Shown one piece after another: positions 24,925 through 33,944 of a stretch of 64,000 bases of DNA; the stretch's first letter is position 1; each line of letters starts with the position of its first letter. The position numbers and the translations under genes are program-made. Location of the stretch: the NCBI RefSeq assembly GCF_049195245.1, contig NZ_JBMIRR010000023.1, positions 124,001 to 188,000 on the forward strand, written 5' to 3'. Source of the DNA: Arenimonas sp049195245 (GTDB lineage: Bacteria > Pseudomonadota > Gammaproteobacteria > Xanthomonadales > Xanthomonadaceae). The notes under the pieces are model-generated. The model was not told the origin of the DNA and searched no databases. It saw nothing but the letters and a program-made list of their open reading frames with translations.

Positions 24925-25075
24925 CGTGTCACTCCAGCGGGATGGGCGAAGCCGGACCGGGCGCGCAGGTGCGCGCCGGCGGCGGTGATGTGGCCGCCCG
25001 ACTCTGGCGACTGCGGTCCGGGGGCGTCAAGTGACGAAAGGCCTAGGCCTGCGCGCGACCGCGGCGGCCCGTGGC

Positions 25076-26455
25076 TCAGCGCTCTGCGGGGCGTGGCTTG
25101 CGGGCGTCCTGCAAGGTCGCGGGCTTGCGGGCGCGTGACGAGGCCGGCTGCGTGTAGCGGTCCGCCAGCGGCACCACGGCGTTGCTGCAGGCCTGCGAAT
25201 CCCTTGCGCAGACCCGGTAGGGCGGCTGCGGCCCGGTGCCGGGCTTGCCGGTCCACCGTCCGGTGTTGGCCAGGGTGGCGAGCAGGCTGGTGCCGCGGTA
25301 GAGGTCCACCTGGCTGCCGCCGCCGCTCCACTGCAGGTACACCAGGGTCTGCCCGCCCGGCGCGCTGCGGCCGATGCGGCCGGTCAGCGCGGCCGGATCG
25401 GGATCGATCGCATTGCGCACGCAGTCGTAGGTTTCCACGATGCGCGGGCCGGTCTGCAGTACCACGAAGTCCTGCGCGCGCACCGGCTGCGCCGGCACCG
25501 CCTGGTCGAACACGCGCGAGCCGATGCCCAGTTCGGCCCAGGTGTGCTGGGTGTAGCGGTCGCTCTCGGCGGTCAGGGCGATGTTGCCGCCGTCCGACAG
25601 CACGATGCCGTAGCGCTGCATCGTGCGCAGGATCACCTGCGCCGCCGGCGGGTACAGGTTCACCGGGAAGTCCGCCCGCAGCCGCAGCCGCGAGCCGTAG
25701 GGCACCGCCGTCTCCGGGCCAGACGGACCGCCGGCATGGCTGCCCGGGCGTACGTACACCGGGCGCCGGTTGCCATTCACCAGGGTGGTGGCCATGCGCG
25801 AGTTGGGCAGGATGAAGCGGATCGCGTGGCCCAGGTCGCCATCGGCCACCTGCATGGCCGCGTGCACCTCGTCGGCATTGAACAGCAGCGGCGCGATCGG
25901 AAAGCCCGCCGCATCGGCACTGGTGCAGTGTTCGCCGCGGTTGCTGGCCGGGTACACACGTTCGAGCTGCCAGACCGCCAGGCATTGCGCCTGCAGCCCG
26001 CCGCTGCCGGTGGCGTTGGCGCGATAGGCCTCGTACAGGCGGTCGCCCTGCACCACCAGCAGGTGGCAGTCGCCGCCGGCGTTGTCGCAGCTCAGGCCGG
26101 TTTGTCCCTCGATGGCCGCGTTGGCGGGCACCGGCATCGGCGTGCCGATCGGCTCGCAGTCGGGCGCGTAGTACTCGCCGGCCGAGGGATAGCCGACGAT
26201 CGTGCGCGTCGGCGCATCGGCCGGTGCGCGCACCACGTGGAAGCTGAAGTCGATCTGCATCCGGCCCAGGCCGAAGCCGCCCAGGCCGACCCAGGTGCTG
26301 ATCATGGTGGGCGAGTCCGGATGTACCGGCGCCGAGCGGATGTCCTGGTGCCAGACGGCCGCGGGCGGAAAACGCGGCGGCGGTTCGGCCGCGACGGGCA
26401 GGGTCAGGCCGAGGACGAGGAGGCTGGCCAGCGGCCAGCGGGCAGGAGCGGTCAT
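25076..26455 (-). CDS. Secreted hypothetical protein
   Basis: A 459-residue exported protein with a signal peptide (WPLASLLVLGLTLPVAA). The mature part begins PPPRFPPAAVWHQDIRSAP and has two CDNAGGDC-like Cys motifs, and further Cys pairs near the end (YDCVRN, VCARDSQACSN) suggest disulfides. Segments such as FPIAPLLFNADEV, HAIRFILPNSRM and YGIVLSDGGNIAL are typical of a family of conserved extracellular proteins in xanthomonads and myxobacteria; I cannot name an activity. ATG at 26455 is chosen because it opens the signal peptide. It is divergent from the DUF3014 gene. Confidence 0.65.
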   Translation of the reverse strand: MTAPARWPLASLLVLGLTLPVAAEPPPRFPPAAVWHQDIRSAPVHPDSPTMISTWVGLGGFGLGRMQIDFSFHVVRAPADAPTRTIVGYPSAGEYYAPDCEPIGTPMPVPANAAIEGQTGLSCDNAGGDCHLLVVQGDRLYEAYRANATGSGGLQAQCLAVWQLERVYPASNRGEHCTSADAAGFPIAPLLFNADEVHAAMQVADGDLGHAIRFILPNSRMATTLVNGNRRPVYVRPGSHAGGPSGPETAVPYGSRLRLRADFPVNLYPPAAQVILRTMQRYGIVLSDGGNIALTAESDRYTQHTWAELGIGSRVFDQAVPAQPVRAQDFVVLQTGPRIVETYDCVRNAIDPDPAALTGRIGRSAPGGQTLVYLQWSGGGSQVDLYRGTSLLATLANTGRWTGKPGTGPQPPYRVCARDSQACSNAVVPLADRYTQPASSRARKPATLQDARKPRPAER

Positions 26456-26596
26456 CGCGGCGCGCCGGGGGGAAGGGCCGGAGCTCAGGATACGCCGCAC
26501 CCACCGGGTCGGAAACGTGACGCAGGGCACATTCCGGGGAACTTCAGGCCGGGGCGGCCAGTCTGGGTGACAAGCCCCCCGCACAGGACGCCAAGG

Positions 26597-27424
26597 ATGA
26601 AGCAGCGATTCCACTACGGGCCTTGGCTCGTTGCCGGCCTGCTGGTCATGGGCGCGGCCCTGGTCTGGCACTACTACCCGCGGACCGTGCCACCGAAGGT
26701 CGCCGCAGCGCCACTGGCACCGGCCCCGTTGCCGCCGCCCGTCAGCGCCCCCGCGCCGGTGGATCAGGCGCCGAAGTATCCGATCGAACAAGTCCCCGTG
26801 CTGGCCGTGGACGCCGCGCCGCTGCCGGCCCTGAACGCCAGCGATGCCGAGGCCTTTGCCGCGCTGCAGTCGGCCCTGGGCGCCAGCGATGCCGGCCAGT
26901 TCGTGGTGCGCGAGTTCCTGGTGCCGCGGCTGGTGGCCACCATCGACAACCTGCCGCGCAAGTCGCTGACGCGCGCGATCTACGCAGGCCGGCCCGCCGC
27001 CGGCGAACTGGGTGTCACCGAGGCCGACGGCCGCCTGTGGCTGGACGAGGCCAACGCGGCGCGCTACGACCTGGCCGTGTCGGCGTTCGAGTCCCTCGAT
27101 GCGCGCCAGCTGGTCACGTCCTACGTGCGCTTCTATCCGCTGCTGCAGCAGGCCTACCGCGACCTGGGCGAGTCCGACCGCCAGTTCAACGACCGCCTGG
27201 TGGAAGTGATCGACCACCTGCTGGCCGCGCCCGAGCGCCCGGCCGCGGTGGAGCTGCGGCGCATTCCCGGCCGTCCGCGGCTGGCCTTCGCCGACCCGGC
27301 GATGGAGTCGGCGTCGGTGGGCCACAAGGCGATGTGGCGGCTCTCGCCCGAACAGGCGCAGCGGGTGAAGGCACGCCTGCGCGAGCTGCGCACCCTGGTG
27401 GCGGGGCAGCGGCCCGCGGGCTGA
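26597..27424 (+). CDS. DUF3014-domain membrane-anchored protein
   Basis: A 275-residue protein with one N-terminal transmembrane helix (WLVAGLLVMGAALVWHYY), a Pro/Ala-rich linker (about residues 30-65) and a soluble helical domain. The segments FVVREFLVPRLVATIDNLPR, SYVRFYPLLQQAYRDLGE and GHKAMWRLSPEQAQRVKARLRE match DUF3014. AAGG lies just before the ATG. The role is unknown; the helix orients the domain to the periplasm. Confidence 0.85.
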   Translation: MKQRFHYGPWLVAGLLVMGAALVWHYYPRTVPPKVAAAPLAPAPLPPPVSAPAPVDQAPKYPIEQVPVLAVDAAPLPALNASDAEAFAALQSALGASDAGQFVVREFLVPRLVATIDNLPRKSLTRAIYAGRPAAGELGVTEADGRLWLDEANAARYDLAVSAFESLDARQLVTSYVRFYPLLQQAYRDLGESDRQFNDRLVEVIDHLLAAPERPAAVELRRIPGRPRLAFADPAMESASVGHKAMWRLSPEQAQRVKARLRELRTLVAGQRPAG

Positions 27425-27479
27425 ACCCCGCATCGCGCTTGCGCTAGGCTGTGCGCCGACCCCACGTGCCGGAGGCGGC

Positions 27480-28265
27480 ATGTCGCCGCTGCAGTCCCTC
27501 GGTCGCCGGCTGGCCCGCTTCCTGGCCAAGCCGCGCGAACGCAACAGCCACATCCCGACCAGCCCCTACGGCCTGCTGGCGGCGACGCTGCGCAAGGGCG
27601 ACGTGGTGCTGGTGGAGGGCAGCAGCCGCTTCTCCAGCGCGATCAAGTACCTGACCCAGTCCACCTGGTCCCACGCCGCGCTCTACATCGGCGACACCCT
27701 GGGTCCGCCGGAGCCGGGCGAAGAGCCGCGCCTGCTGGTGGACGTGGACGTGGTGGACGGCGTGCGCACCATCCCGCTGAGCACCTTTGCCGGCCTGCAC
27801 ACGCGCATCTGCCGGCCGGTGGGCCTGACCGACGAGGAAATCGCCGCGCTGATCGACTTCATGATCTCGCGCAAGGGCATCACCTACGACCTGAAGAACA
27901 TCTTCGACCTGGCGCGGTATTTCATCCGCACGCCGCCGCTGCCGGGCTCCATGCGCCGGCGGGCGCTGGCCCTGGGCAGCGGTGAACCCACCAAGGCCAT
28001 CTGCTCGACCCTGCTGGCCCAGGCCTTCGCCTCGGTGCGCTATCCGATCCTGCCCGAGGTGGAGCTGGTGGATGCCTCCGGCCCCGGGGCCCGGCGCGCG
28101 CGGCGCGAGATCCTGCACATCCGCCACCACAGCCTGTACGCGCCGCGCGATTTCGATGTGTCGCCGTTCTTCCGCATCGTCAAGCCGCGTATCGAGCAGG
28201 GCTTCGATTTCCGCGAGATGGAGTGGCGAACCACGGCCGATGCGCCGCCTCCTCCGGCCGGCTGA
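27480..28265 (+). CDS. YiiX/YebB-type permuted NlpC/P60 hydrolase
   Basis: A 261-residue protein of the permuted NlpC/P60 (papain-like) family. The motifs LRKGDVVLVEGSSRFSSAIK and STWSHAALYIG place the catalytic His near residue 65, and the Cys follows near residue 175 in KAICSTLLAQAF, the order that defines the permuted fold. Members cleave amide or ester bonds in peptidoglycan or lipid substrates. No signal peptide is obvious, though residues 1-20 are basic. It follows the DUF3014 gene by 55 bases on the same strand. Confidence 0.8.
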   Translation: MSPLQSLGRRLARFLAKPRERNSHIPTSPYGLLAATLRKGDVVLVEGSSRFSSAIKYLTQSTWSHAALYIGDTLGPPEPGEEPRLLVDVDVVDGVRTIPLSTFAGLHTRICRPVGLTDEEIAALIDFMISRKGITYDLKNIFDLARYFIRTPPLPGSMRRRALALGSGEPTKAICSTLLAQAFASVRYPILPEVELVDASGPGARRARREILHIRHHSLYAPRDFDVSPFFRIVKPRIEQGFDFREMEWRTTADAPPPPAG

Positions 28266-28319
28266 GGCTGTCCGCATGCCACGCCCCGCGACGGAAACCG
28301 CGGCGCGTGCGCCGGGACG

Positions 28320-29204
28320 TCATTGCGTCGACCCGGCTTCCTTCGCCAGTCGCTTCTTCAGCCACTCCCTTCCTGCCGCCGCGTAGTTCCGGCACGACGC
28401 CGAATCCAGCAGGGCTGGCCCGGTGCCTTGGCCCTCGCGAACGGCCAGCTTGTTGAACAGGCCGGTGGCGTCCGGATGCGCCGACACCACCAGGTCGCAG
28501 GGAAGGGCTTCGACGCGCGTGAACGTGGCCTCGAACTGCGCCAGCAGCGCCGGCGCGTCGCTGAAGCGGAAGCCCGGCGCCGACACTGCCGTGAGGCTGT
28601 CGGCATAGACCAGGTTGCGGCAGTCCTCGCCCTCGCAGCTGCGCCAGGACCAGGTGCTGCCGCCGGGCGTGTGGCCCGGGGTGGCGTGCATCGTCAGCGT
28701 GGTGCCTCCCACGCGGATCAGGGCGCCGTCCTCGAGTTCCACCACGTCCGTCACCGGCGGGAAGGCGTTGGCCGCACGGCCGAAGCCCACCTGCGGATCG
28801 TCCGCCGGCACGTCGCCGGCGCGCAGCGCCGCCGCCGCGTGCGCCGTGGCCGCCACCTTGGCGCCGCTTAGCCGCTGCAGCGCGGCGATGCCACCGGCGT
28901 GGTCGTAGTGCGCATGCGAGATCAGGATCCAGCGCAGGTCGGACAGCCTGTAGCCCAGGGAAGCGATGTTGGCCGCGATCACCGGCGCCGATTGCGGCAG
29001 GCCGCCATCGATCAGCACCAGGCCCTGGTCGGTGGCGACCAGCACGGCGCTCAGTCCGCGGGTGCCGACGTAGTAGCTGTTGCCGTGCAGGCGGAACGGC
29101 GCCTGCGGCGCGTTCCAGCCGGCGCAGGCCTCGCAGTCGATCGGGCGCAGGTCGCTGGGCGCAGTGGCCAGCAGCAGCATCAGCAGGACGGCATTCGAAG
29201 GCAT
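28320..29204 (-). CDS. Subclass B3 metallo-beta-lactamase
   Basis: A 294-residue exported zinc hydrolase. After a short signal peptide, the B3 metal ligands are all present: HAHYDH (His116, His118, Asp120, His121 in BBL numbering), GHTPGGSTW (His196) and VSAHPDATG (His263). The B3-specific YADSL (Ser221) is also there. The surrounding sequence, including RVEALPCDLVV and the C-terminal SCRNYAAAGREWLKKRLAKE, resembles Stenotrophomonas L1. Such enzymes hydrolyse penicillins, cephalosporins and carbapenems. ATG at 29204 is chosen because it opens the signal peptide. No regulator of the ampR type and no mobile element flanks it, so it looks intrinsic. Confidence 0.88.
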   Translation of the reverse strand: MPSNAVLLMLLLATAPSDLRPIDCEACAGWNAPQAPFRLHGNSYYVGTRGLSAVLVATDQGLVLIDGGLPQSAPVIAANIASLGYRLSDLRWILISHAHYDHAGGIAALQRLSGAKVAATAHAAAALRAGDVPADDPQVGFGRAANAFPPVTDVVELEDGALIRVGGTTLTMHATPGHTPGGSTWSWRSCEGEDCRNLVYADSLTAVSAPGFRFSDAPALLAQFEATFTRVEALPCDLVVSAHPDATGLFNKLAVREGQGTGPALLDSASCRNYAAAGREWLKKRLAKEAGSTQ

Positions 29205-29329
29205 CGGGCGTTCCGTGGGCGGGCAGGGAGGCATTGTCGCGCAGCCGGCGTGACTTGACGCCGCTGCCGCCCTGGCCGACTGTGGCGCCGGGGGGCGGCC
29301 TGTGGGGACCGCCCCGCGACCGGGCTCCG

Positions 29330-30490
29330 ATGCGCGTGACGCCATTCGACCGCCAAGCCGATGCCGATCCAGCCCGGGGCCCGATGGCCGACTGGCGGCT
29401 GGGCCAGATGGTGGCCGACACCTACCAGCTGTCCAAGCTCGGGGGCCTGCTTTATCTGTTCGGATGGGTGGTCATCGCCTGGCTGGGCGGGGTGATGGCA
29501 TTCGCACCGGTCACGGCGCTGGCCGCGGGCGCCGGCTTCCTGCTGCTGGGCGGCCTGCGATTGCTGATGCGGCCGCCGCGCGCGGCCAACGCGGACCAGA
29601 ACCGGCGCTGGCTGCTGCGCTATGCCCTGGTGCTGCCGCTGGCTTCGGTGCTGTGGTCGGTGGTGCAGGCCTGGCTCCTGGTCGATGCACGCTTCGACCA
29701 GGACACCCGCATGGTCTCGCTGATCGCGACCATCGGCTACGCCACCGTGTTCGCCAACATTTACTCCACCGTGCGGCACCTGGCGGCGGTGGGCGTGTGC
29801 GTGCTGTTCGTGCCACTGCTGGCAGTGCTGTGGTCGGACCCTGGCAACCGCGCGCTGGCCGTGGCGATGTCCTTCTATGCGCTGTACCTGGCCGGCGCGG
29901 TGGTGCGCAGCCACGCCGAGTACCGCCGCCGCCTGCGCCTGGACCAGGCCCTGCGCGAGCAACGGGACCTGTACGAACACCTCAGCCGCACCGATCCGCT
30001 CACCGGAGTGTGCAACCGCCGTCACTTCACCGCGCGCCTGGACCTGGCGGCGCAGCGCGCGCGCGCCGGCGGGCCGGGCTTCACCCTGCTGATCCTGGAC
30101 ATCGACCACTTCAAGCACGTCAACGACCGCCATGGCCACGCGGTGGGCGATGCCTGCCTCAAGGCCCTGGCCGACCGCATGCAGCGCGCGTTCCCGGCGC
30201 CCGGTGCGCTGCTGGCCCGGCTGGGCGGGGAAGAGTTCGGGGTGTTGCTGGACGGCGACGCCGCGTCGGCGGCCCAGGCGGCCGAAGCGCTGCGCCACGA
30301 CCTGGCCGTCAATCCCCTCGATGCCGATGGCGAGCGGCTGCGGGTGACGGTGAGCATCGGCGTCGGTGCCTTCGATGCCCGCAGCCACGGCGATGGCGAT
30401 GGACTCTACCGGGCGGTGGACATGGCGCTGTACGCCGCGAAGGCCCAGGGTCGCAACCGCGTGCTGCCGGTGCAGGCCGCGCCCGCGTGA
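29330..30490 (+). CDS. Membrane-bound diguanylate cyclase (GGDEF)
   Basis: A protein of about 386 residues predicted to make cyclic di-GMP. Six hydrophobic segments fill about residues 30-200 (GGLLYLFGWVVIAWLGGVMA, YALVLPLASVLWSVV, VGVCVLFVPLLAVLW and others), a MASE-like membrane sensor. They are followed by the GGDEF domain with DPLTGVCNRRHF, DIDHFKHVND and catalytic RLGGEEF. The RxxD inhibitory site is absent. The start is uncertain between ATG 29330 and 29384; neither has a strong ribosome site. Confidence 0.87.
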   Translation: MRVTPFDRQADADPARGPMADWRLGQMVADTYQLSKLGGLLYLFGWVVIAWLGGVMAFAPVTALAAGAGFLLLGGLRLLMRPPRAANADQNRRWLLRYALVLPLASVLWSVVQAWLLVDARFDQDTRMVSLIATIGYATVFANIYSTVRHLAAVGVCVLFVPLLAVLWSDPGNRALAVAMSFYALYLAGAVVRSHAEYRRRLRLDQALREQRDLYEHLSRTDPLTGVCNRRHFTARLDLAAQRARAGGPGFTLLILDIDHFKHVNDRHGHAVGDACLKALADRMQRAFPAPGALLARLGGEEFGVLLDGDAASAAQAAEALRHDLAVNPLDADGERLRVTVSIGVGAFDARSHGDGDGLYRAVDMALYAAKAQGRNRVLPVQAAPA

Positions 30491-30504
30491 GCCGCCGCCC
30501 GGGC

Positions 30505-30510
30505 TAAAAT
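30505..30510 (+). promoter_or_regulatory. Possible -10 element for rsmC-rsuA
   Basis: TAAAAT in the context GGGCTAAAATCGCGG is a good -10 match in very GC-rich surroundings, with a start point expected near 30517 and the rsmC GTG at 30541. No good -35 is seen. Confidence 0.35.
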
Positions 30511-30540
30511 CGCGGCTTCTTTCATGGCGGAGTCCGCCCC

Positions 30541-31572
30541 GTGGCCGTGGCCGCCGATCTTCCCGCCCTCGACGTGCTGCTGCTGCCCCTGCAGTCCGGT
30601 GCGCTGGCCTGGCCCGCACCAGGGGGCACGCTGTTCCTGCGCGCGCGTGCCGGCGCGGCCCTGCACGAAGCGCGCGCGCAGCGCATCGTCTGCGAGCAGG
30701 GCTTCCGGCCCTGGGCGGCGGCGCTGGAGCGCGAAGGCGTGGCGGTGTCGGACAGCAACAGCGGCCGCTTCGATCGGGTGCTGCTGCTGGCGCCGCGCCA
30801 GCGCGAGGAGTCGCGCGCGCTGCTGGCCCGCGCCATCGCCCAGGCCGCGCCGGGCGGCGTGGTGGTGGCCTGCGCCGCCAACCAGGAAGGTGCGCGCTCG
30901 ATGCAGGACGACCTGACCCGCCTGGCCGGGCCGGTGCATGCGCTGACCAAAAAACACTGCCGCGTCTGTTGGACGGCGCCGCTGCCGGACGGCGTGGACT
31001 GGGACCTGCACACCGAGTGGCTGGCGCTGGACGCACCGCGGCCGATCCTGGACGGCCGCTTCCAGAGCCGGCCCGGCCTGTTCGCGTGGGACCGCATCGA
31101 TGCCGCCTCGGCCATGCTGGCGCAGAGCCTGCCGTCGGACCTGGCCGGGTCCGGCGCCGACCTGGGCGCGGGCTTCGGCTATCTCAGCGCCGAGGTGCTG
31201 GCGCGCTGCCCGGCGGTGACCGCGATGGACCTGTACGAGGCCGAGTCGCGCGCACTGGCGCTGGCGCGCATGAACCTGGCCGGCGCGCGCGTCCCGGTCG
31301 GCTTCCACTGGCACGACGTCGCCACCGGGCTGGGCCGTCGCCACGATTTCATCGTCAGCAACCCGCCCTTCCACCAGGGCCGGGCGGATGATCCCGCGCT
31401 GGGACGCGCCTTCATCGCCGCCGCAGCGGCGGCGCTTGGGCCAGGTGGTCGCTTCTGGCTGGTCGCCAACCGGCACCTGCCCTACGAGGCCGCGCTGGCG
31501 CAGGGCTTCGCGCGGGTGCGCACCGTGCGCGAGGACGCGGGCTTCAAGGTGATCGAGGCGGTGAAGGCATGA
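30541..31572 (+). CDS. rsmC: 16S rRNA methyltransferase of the RsmC type
   Basis: A 343-residue SAM-dependent methyltransferase with the duplicated-domain layout of RsmC, which methylates G1207 N2 of 16S rRNA. The C-terminal domain has the SAM-binding DLGAGFGYLSAEVL and the catalytic FIVSNPPFHQG near residue 273. Linker motifs QSRPGLFAWDRID and KKHCRVCW are also typical. The start is GTG 30541, with GGAG upstream. Its last bases overlap the rsuA start (ATGA), so the two rRNA-modifying enzymes are coupled. Confidence 0.88.
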   Translation: MAVAADLPALDVLLLPLQSGALAWPAPGGTLFLRARAGAALHEARAQRIVCEQGFRPWAAALEREGVAVSDSNSGRFDRVLLLAPRQREESRALLARAIAQAAPGGVVVACAANQEGARSMQDDLTRLAGPVHALTKKHCRVCWTAPLPDGVDWDLHTEWLALDAPRPILDGRFQSRPGLFAWDRIDAASAMLAQSLPSDLAGSGADLGAGFGYLSAEVLARCPAVTAMDLYEAESRALALARMNLAGARVPVGFHWHDVATGLGRRHDFIVSNPPFHQGRADDPALGRAFIAAAAAALGPGGRFWLVANRHLPYEAALAQGFARVRTVREDAGFKVIEAVKA

Positions 31573-32279
31573 AGCTGGTGAAGCTGATCGCGAACCTGGG
31601 CTACGGCAGCCGCAAGCAGGTGGCGCTGATGTTCCGCGAAGGCCGCATCACCGATGCCGCCGGCGAGGTGCTGTACGCCGACGACGCGGTGCCGCATGAC
31701 GCGGTGCGCGTGGACGGCGAGCCGCTGGACCCGCCGCAGGGCCTGCTGATCCTCCTGCACAAGCCGGTCGGCTACACCTGTTCGACCAAGGACCCGGGCC
31801 GCGTGGTGTACGACCTGCTGCCGCCGCGCTATCGCCTGCGCGACCCGGTGCTGTCCACCGTCGGCCGTCTGGACCGCGACACCTCGGGGCTGCTGCTGAT
31901 GACCGACGACGGCGCGTTGCTGCACCGGATCACCTCGCCAAGGGCCCAACTGCCCAAGGTGTACGAAGCCACGCTGGCGGACGACCTGCGCGGCGACGAG
32001 GCCGACGTGTTCGGCAGCGGCACGCTGATGCTGGAGTCGGAGAAGACACCGCTGGCGCCCGCCGGGCTGGAGGTGCTGGGGGCACGACGCGCGCGCATCA
32101 CCCTGGTCGAAGGCCGCTACCACCAGATCCGGCGCATGTTCGCGGCGGTGGGCAACCACGTGCAGACACTGGAGCGGCTCAGCCTGGGCGGGCTGGATCT
32201 GGGCGGGCTGGAAGCCGGCCGGTGGCGGCCGCTGGACGAGGCCGACCGCGCGCGCATCTTCGGCGCCGCAGCGGGCTGA
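31569..32279 (+). CDS. rsuA: 16S rRNA pseudouridine synthase, RsuA family
   Basis: A 236-residue pseudouridine synthase. An S4-like N-terminal segment (MKLVKLIANLGYGSRKQVALMFREGRI) is followed by the catalytic GRLDRDTSGLLLMTDDG, where the Asp after the Arg-Leu is the nucleophile. KVYEATL and RYHQIRRMFAAVGN are family signatures. RsuA makes pseudouridine 516 of 16S rRNA; the paralogue RluE or RluF cannot be excluded, but the N-terminal domain and length favour RsuA. It overlaps rsmC by four bases. Confidence 0.85.
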   Translation: MKLVKLIANLGYGSRKQVALMFREGRITDAAGEVLYADDAVPHDAVRVDGEPLDPPQGLLILLHKPVGYTCSTKDPGRVVYDLLPPRYRLRDPVLSTVGRLDRDTSGLLLMTDDGALLHRITSPRAQLPKVYEATLADDLRGDEADVFGSGTLMLESEKTPLAPAGLEVLGARRARITLVEGRYHQIRRMFAAVGNHVQTLERLSLGGLDLGGLEAGRWRPLDEADRARIFGAAAG

Positions 32280-32285
32280 GCCGAC

Positions 32286-32768
32286 TCAATCCCTGAAGTT
32301 GTCGAACTGCAGCGGCAGTTCGATATCGGCCTTCTTCAGCACCGCCATCGCTTCCTGCAGGTCGTCGCGCTTCTTGCCGCTCACGCGCAGCTTCTCGCCA
32401 TTGATCTGGGCCTCGACCTTGAGCTTGGCCTCCTTGAGCGAGGCCACCAGCTTCTTGGCGATCTTCTGTTCGATGCCCTGCTTGATGGTGATCTTCTGCC
32501 GGGCGCCGGCCAGGTTGACCTCGGGCTCGCCGGCCTCCAGGCAGCGCATGTCGATGCCGCGCGCACTGAGCCGGCCGCGCAGGATGTCGAGCATCTGCTT
32601 GAGCTGGAAATCGCTGGGTGCCTTCTGGGTGACCACGAAGCCGTCGAGCTCGAAGCTGGCGTCCTGGCCCTTGAAGTCGAAGCGGGTGCCGAGCTCACGG
32701 TTGGCGGTGTCCACCGCATTGGTCAGTTCGTGCTTGTCGACTTCCGAAACGACGTCAAAGGAGGGCAT
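32286..32768 (-). CDS. yajQ: YajQ-family nucleotide (c-di-GMP)-binding protein
   Basis: A 160-residue protein with the YajQ start PSFDVVSEVDKHELTNAVDTANRELGTRFDF and KQMLDILRGRLSARGID, then the C-terminal ISGK-like RVSGKKRDDLQEAMAVLKKADIELPLQF. Its length equals the family norm. The Xanthomonas homologue binds cyclic di-GMP and controls virulence genes through a LysR partner. Here it is convergent with rsuA, 6 bases apart, and transcribed alone. Confidence 0.95.
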   Translation of the reverse strand: MPSFDVVSEVDKHELTNAVDTANRELGTRFDFKGQDASFELDGFVVTQKAPSDFQLKQMLDILRGRLSARGIDMRCLEAGEPEVNLAGARQKITIKQGIEQKIAKKLVASLKEAKLKVEAQINGEKLRVSGKKRDDLQEAMAVLKKADIELPLQFDNFRD

Positions 32769-32964
32769 GGCGGCAGGTGGGGGTGGTGGATGTGAAGGCG
32801 ATTCTAGCCCAGGCGGCCCGGGGCCGCGGCGCGCGCCAGCTGACTGGACGGCAACGGCGAGAGGCAGGGTCTGGAGTGTTCAACACGAATTCAGACGCCC
32901 GGGAGCGATGATTCGCGCCGTGGAAGCAAGCCCGGTCCACGAGCCCCGAAACCTGGAGTGCAAA

Positions 32965-33717
32965 ATGAACAAGTTGAAGCTGGCCTCGATCTCTCTGCTG
33001 CTGGCGGGCGCGACGGCCATGCCGGCGATGGCGCAGCGCGTGGGCGGCGAAGCGGCCCGTGAAGGCAACCGCGAATCCACCGAAGGCAAGGGTGCCTGGC
33101 GCGAGGGTGGGCGCGGTGAGCGTGGCGACGATCGCGCGGACCGTGGCGACCGCGGTGGCCGCGGCCAGCCTGGCGACGTCGGCGGTGGCCGCCAGGAATG
33201 GCGTGCCGAGGCGCGCGACGAGCGCCGCGACGACCGCAATGACTTCCGCAACGAGCGTCGCGACGATCGCAACGACTTCCGCAATGAGCGTCGCGACGAC
33301 CGCCAGGACCGCCGCGAGTGGGTCGCCGAGCGCCGTGACGACCGCCGTGACGACCGTCGCGAGTGGCGCGACGATCGCCGTGACTACCGCAACGACTGGC
33401 GCGACGACCGCCGTGACCACGCGCGCTACGTGCGCCACAACGACCGTCGCTGGAACGGTTACAACTGGTACCCGCAGTACCGCTACCGGGCACCGGTGCG
33501 CTACGTCTACCCGTCGGGCTACCGTCCGTACCGGTGGAGCGTGGGCCACCGCCTGCCGTCGTCCTACTACCACCGCAACTACTACGTGGACTACCGCGCG
33601 TATCGCCTGCCGCCGCCGCCCTATGGCTACCACTGGGTGCGCGTGGACCGTGACGTGGTCCTGGTCTCGATCGCTTCGGGCCTGATCCGCGACATCCTGT
33701 ACGGGCTGTACTACTGA
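32965..33717 (+). CDS. RcnB-family exported protein with Arg/Asp repeats
   Basis: A 250-residue periplasmic protein with a clear signal peptide (LASISLLLAGATAMPAMA, cleavage before QRV). The middle (about residues 75-150) is built of charged repeats such as RRDDRNDFRNE and RDDRRDYRND, low-complexity and likely disordered. The Tyr/Pro-rich C-terminal domain PPYGYHWVRVDRDVVLVSIASGLI is the RcnB signature; RcnB helps nickel and cobalt homeostasis in E. coli. GGAG precedes the ATG by about 6 bases. A strong terminator follows. Confidence 0.85.
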   Translation: MNKLKLASISLLLAGATAMPAMAQRVGGEAAREGNRESTEGKGAWREGGRGERGDDRADRGDRGGRGQPGDVGGGRQEWRAEARDERRDDRNDFRNERRDDRNDFRNERRDDRQDRREWVAERRDDRRDDRREWRDDRRDYRNDWRDDRRDHARYVRHNDRRWNGYNWYPQYRYRAPVRYVYPSGYRPYRWSVGHRLPSSYYHRNYYVDYRAYRLPPPPYGYHWVRVDRDVVLVSIASGLIRDILYGLYY

Positions 33718-33745
33718 TCCGCGCAAGCGGGTGATGGCATCGGGA

Positions 33746-33774
33746 GGGGCCGGCACTGCCGGCCCCTTTTTTTT
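33746..33774 (+). terminator. Rho-independent terminator after the RcnB-like gene
   Basis: GGGGCCGGC (33746-33754) pairs perfectly with GCCGGCCCC (33758-33766) and is followed by T8. Confidence 0.9.
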
Positions 33775-33944
33775 GCCTGGTCTGCGCCAGTTCGTAGGGG
33801 CCGTTGCACCTGATGGCGTCGGCCAAGGCATTAACATCGCCATGACGCGACGCTAATGTTTCACTCAGCACCCGTTCGGACCCGTTTTGGCATGGTGGAG
33901 TCGAAGCCACTGGCTTCATCCCCCCAAAGCGATAGGAGAACGAC

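Noticed and set aside
25076..27553. 825-codon open frame on the minus strand
   Set aside because: The part upstream of 26455 lies opposite the DUF3014 gene; the signal peptide marks the true start at 26455.
28320..29204. Glyoxalase II or lactonase instead of beta-lactamase
   Set aside because: The Ser221 motif, the GHTPGGSTW context, the signal peptide and L1-like flanks are specific to subclass B3.
32965..33717. CRISPR-like or minisatellite array in the Arg/Asp repeat region
   Set aside because: The repeats are degenerate codon repeats within one reading frame, with no fixed spacer length.
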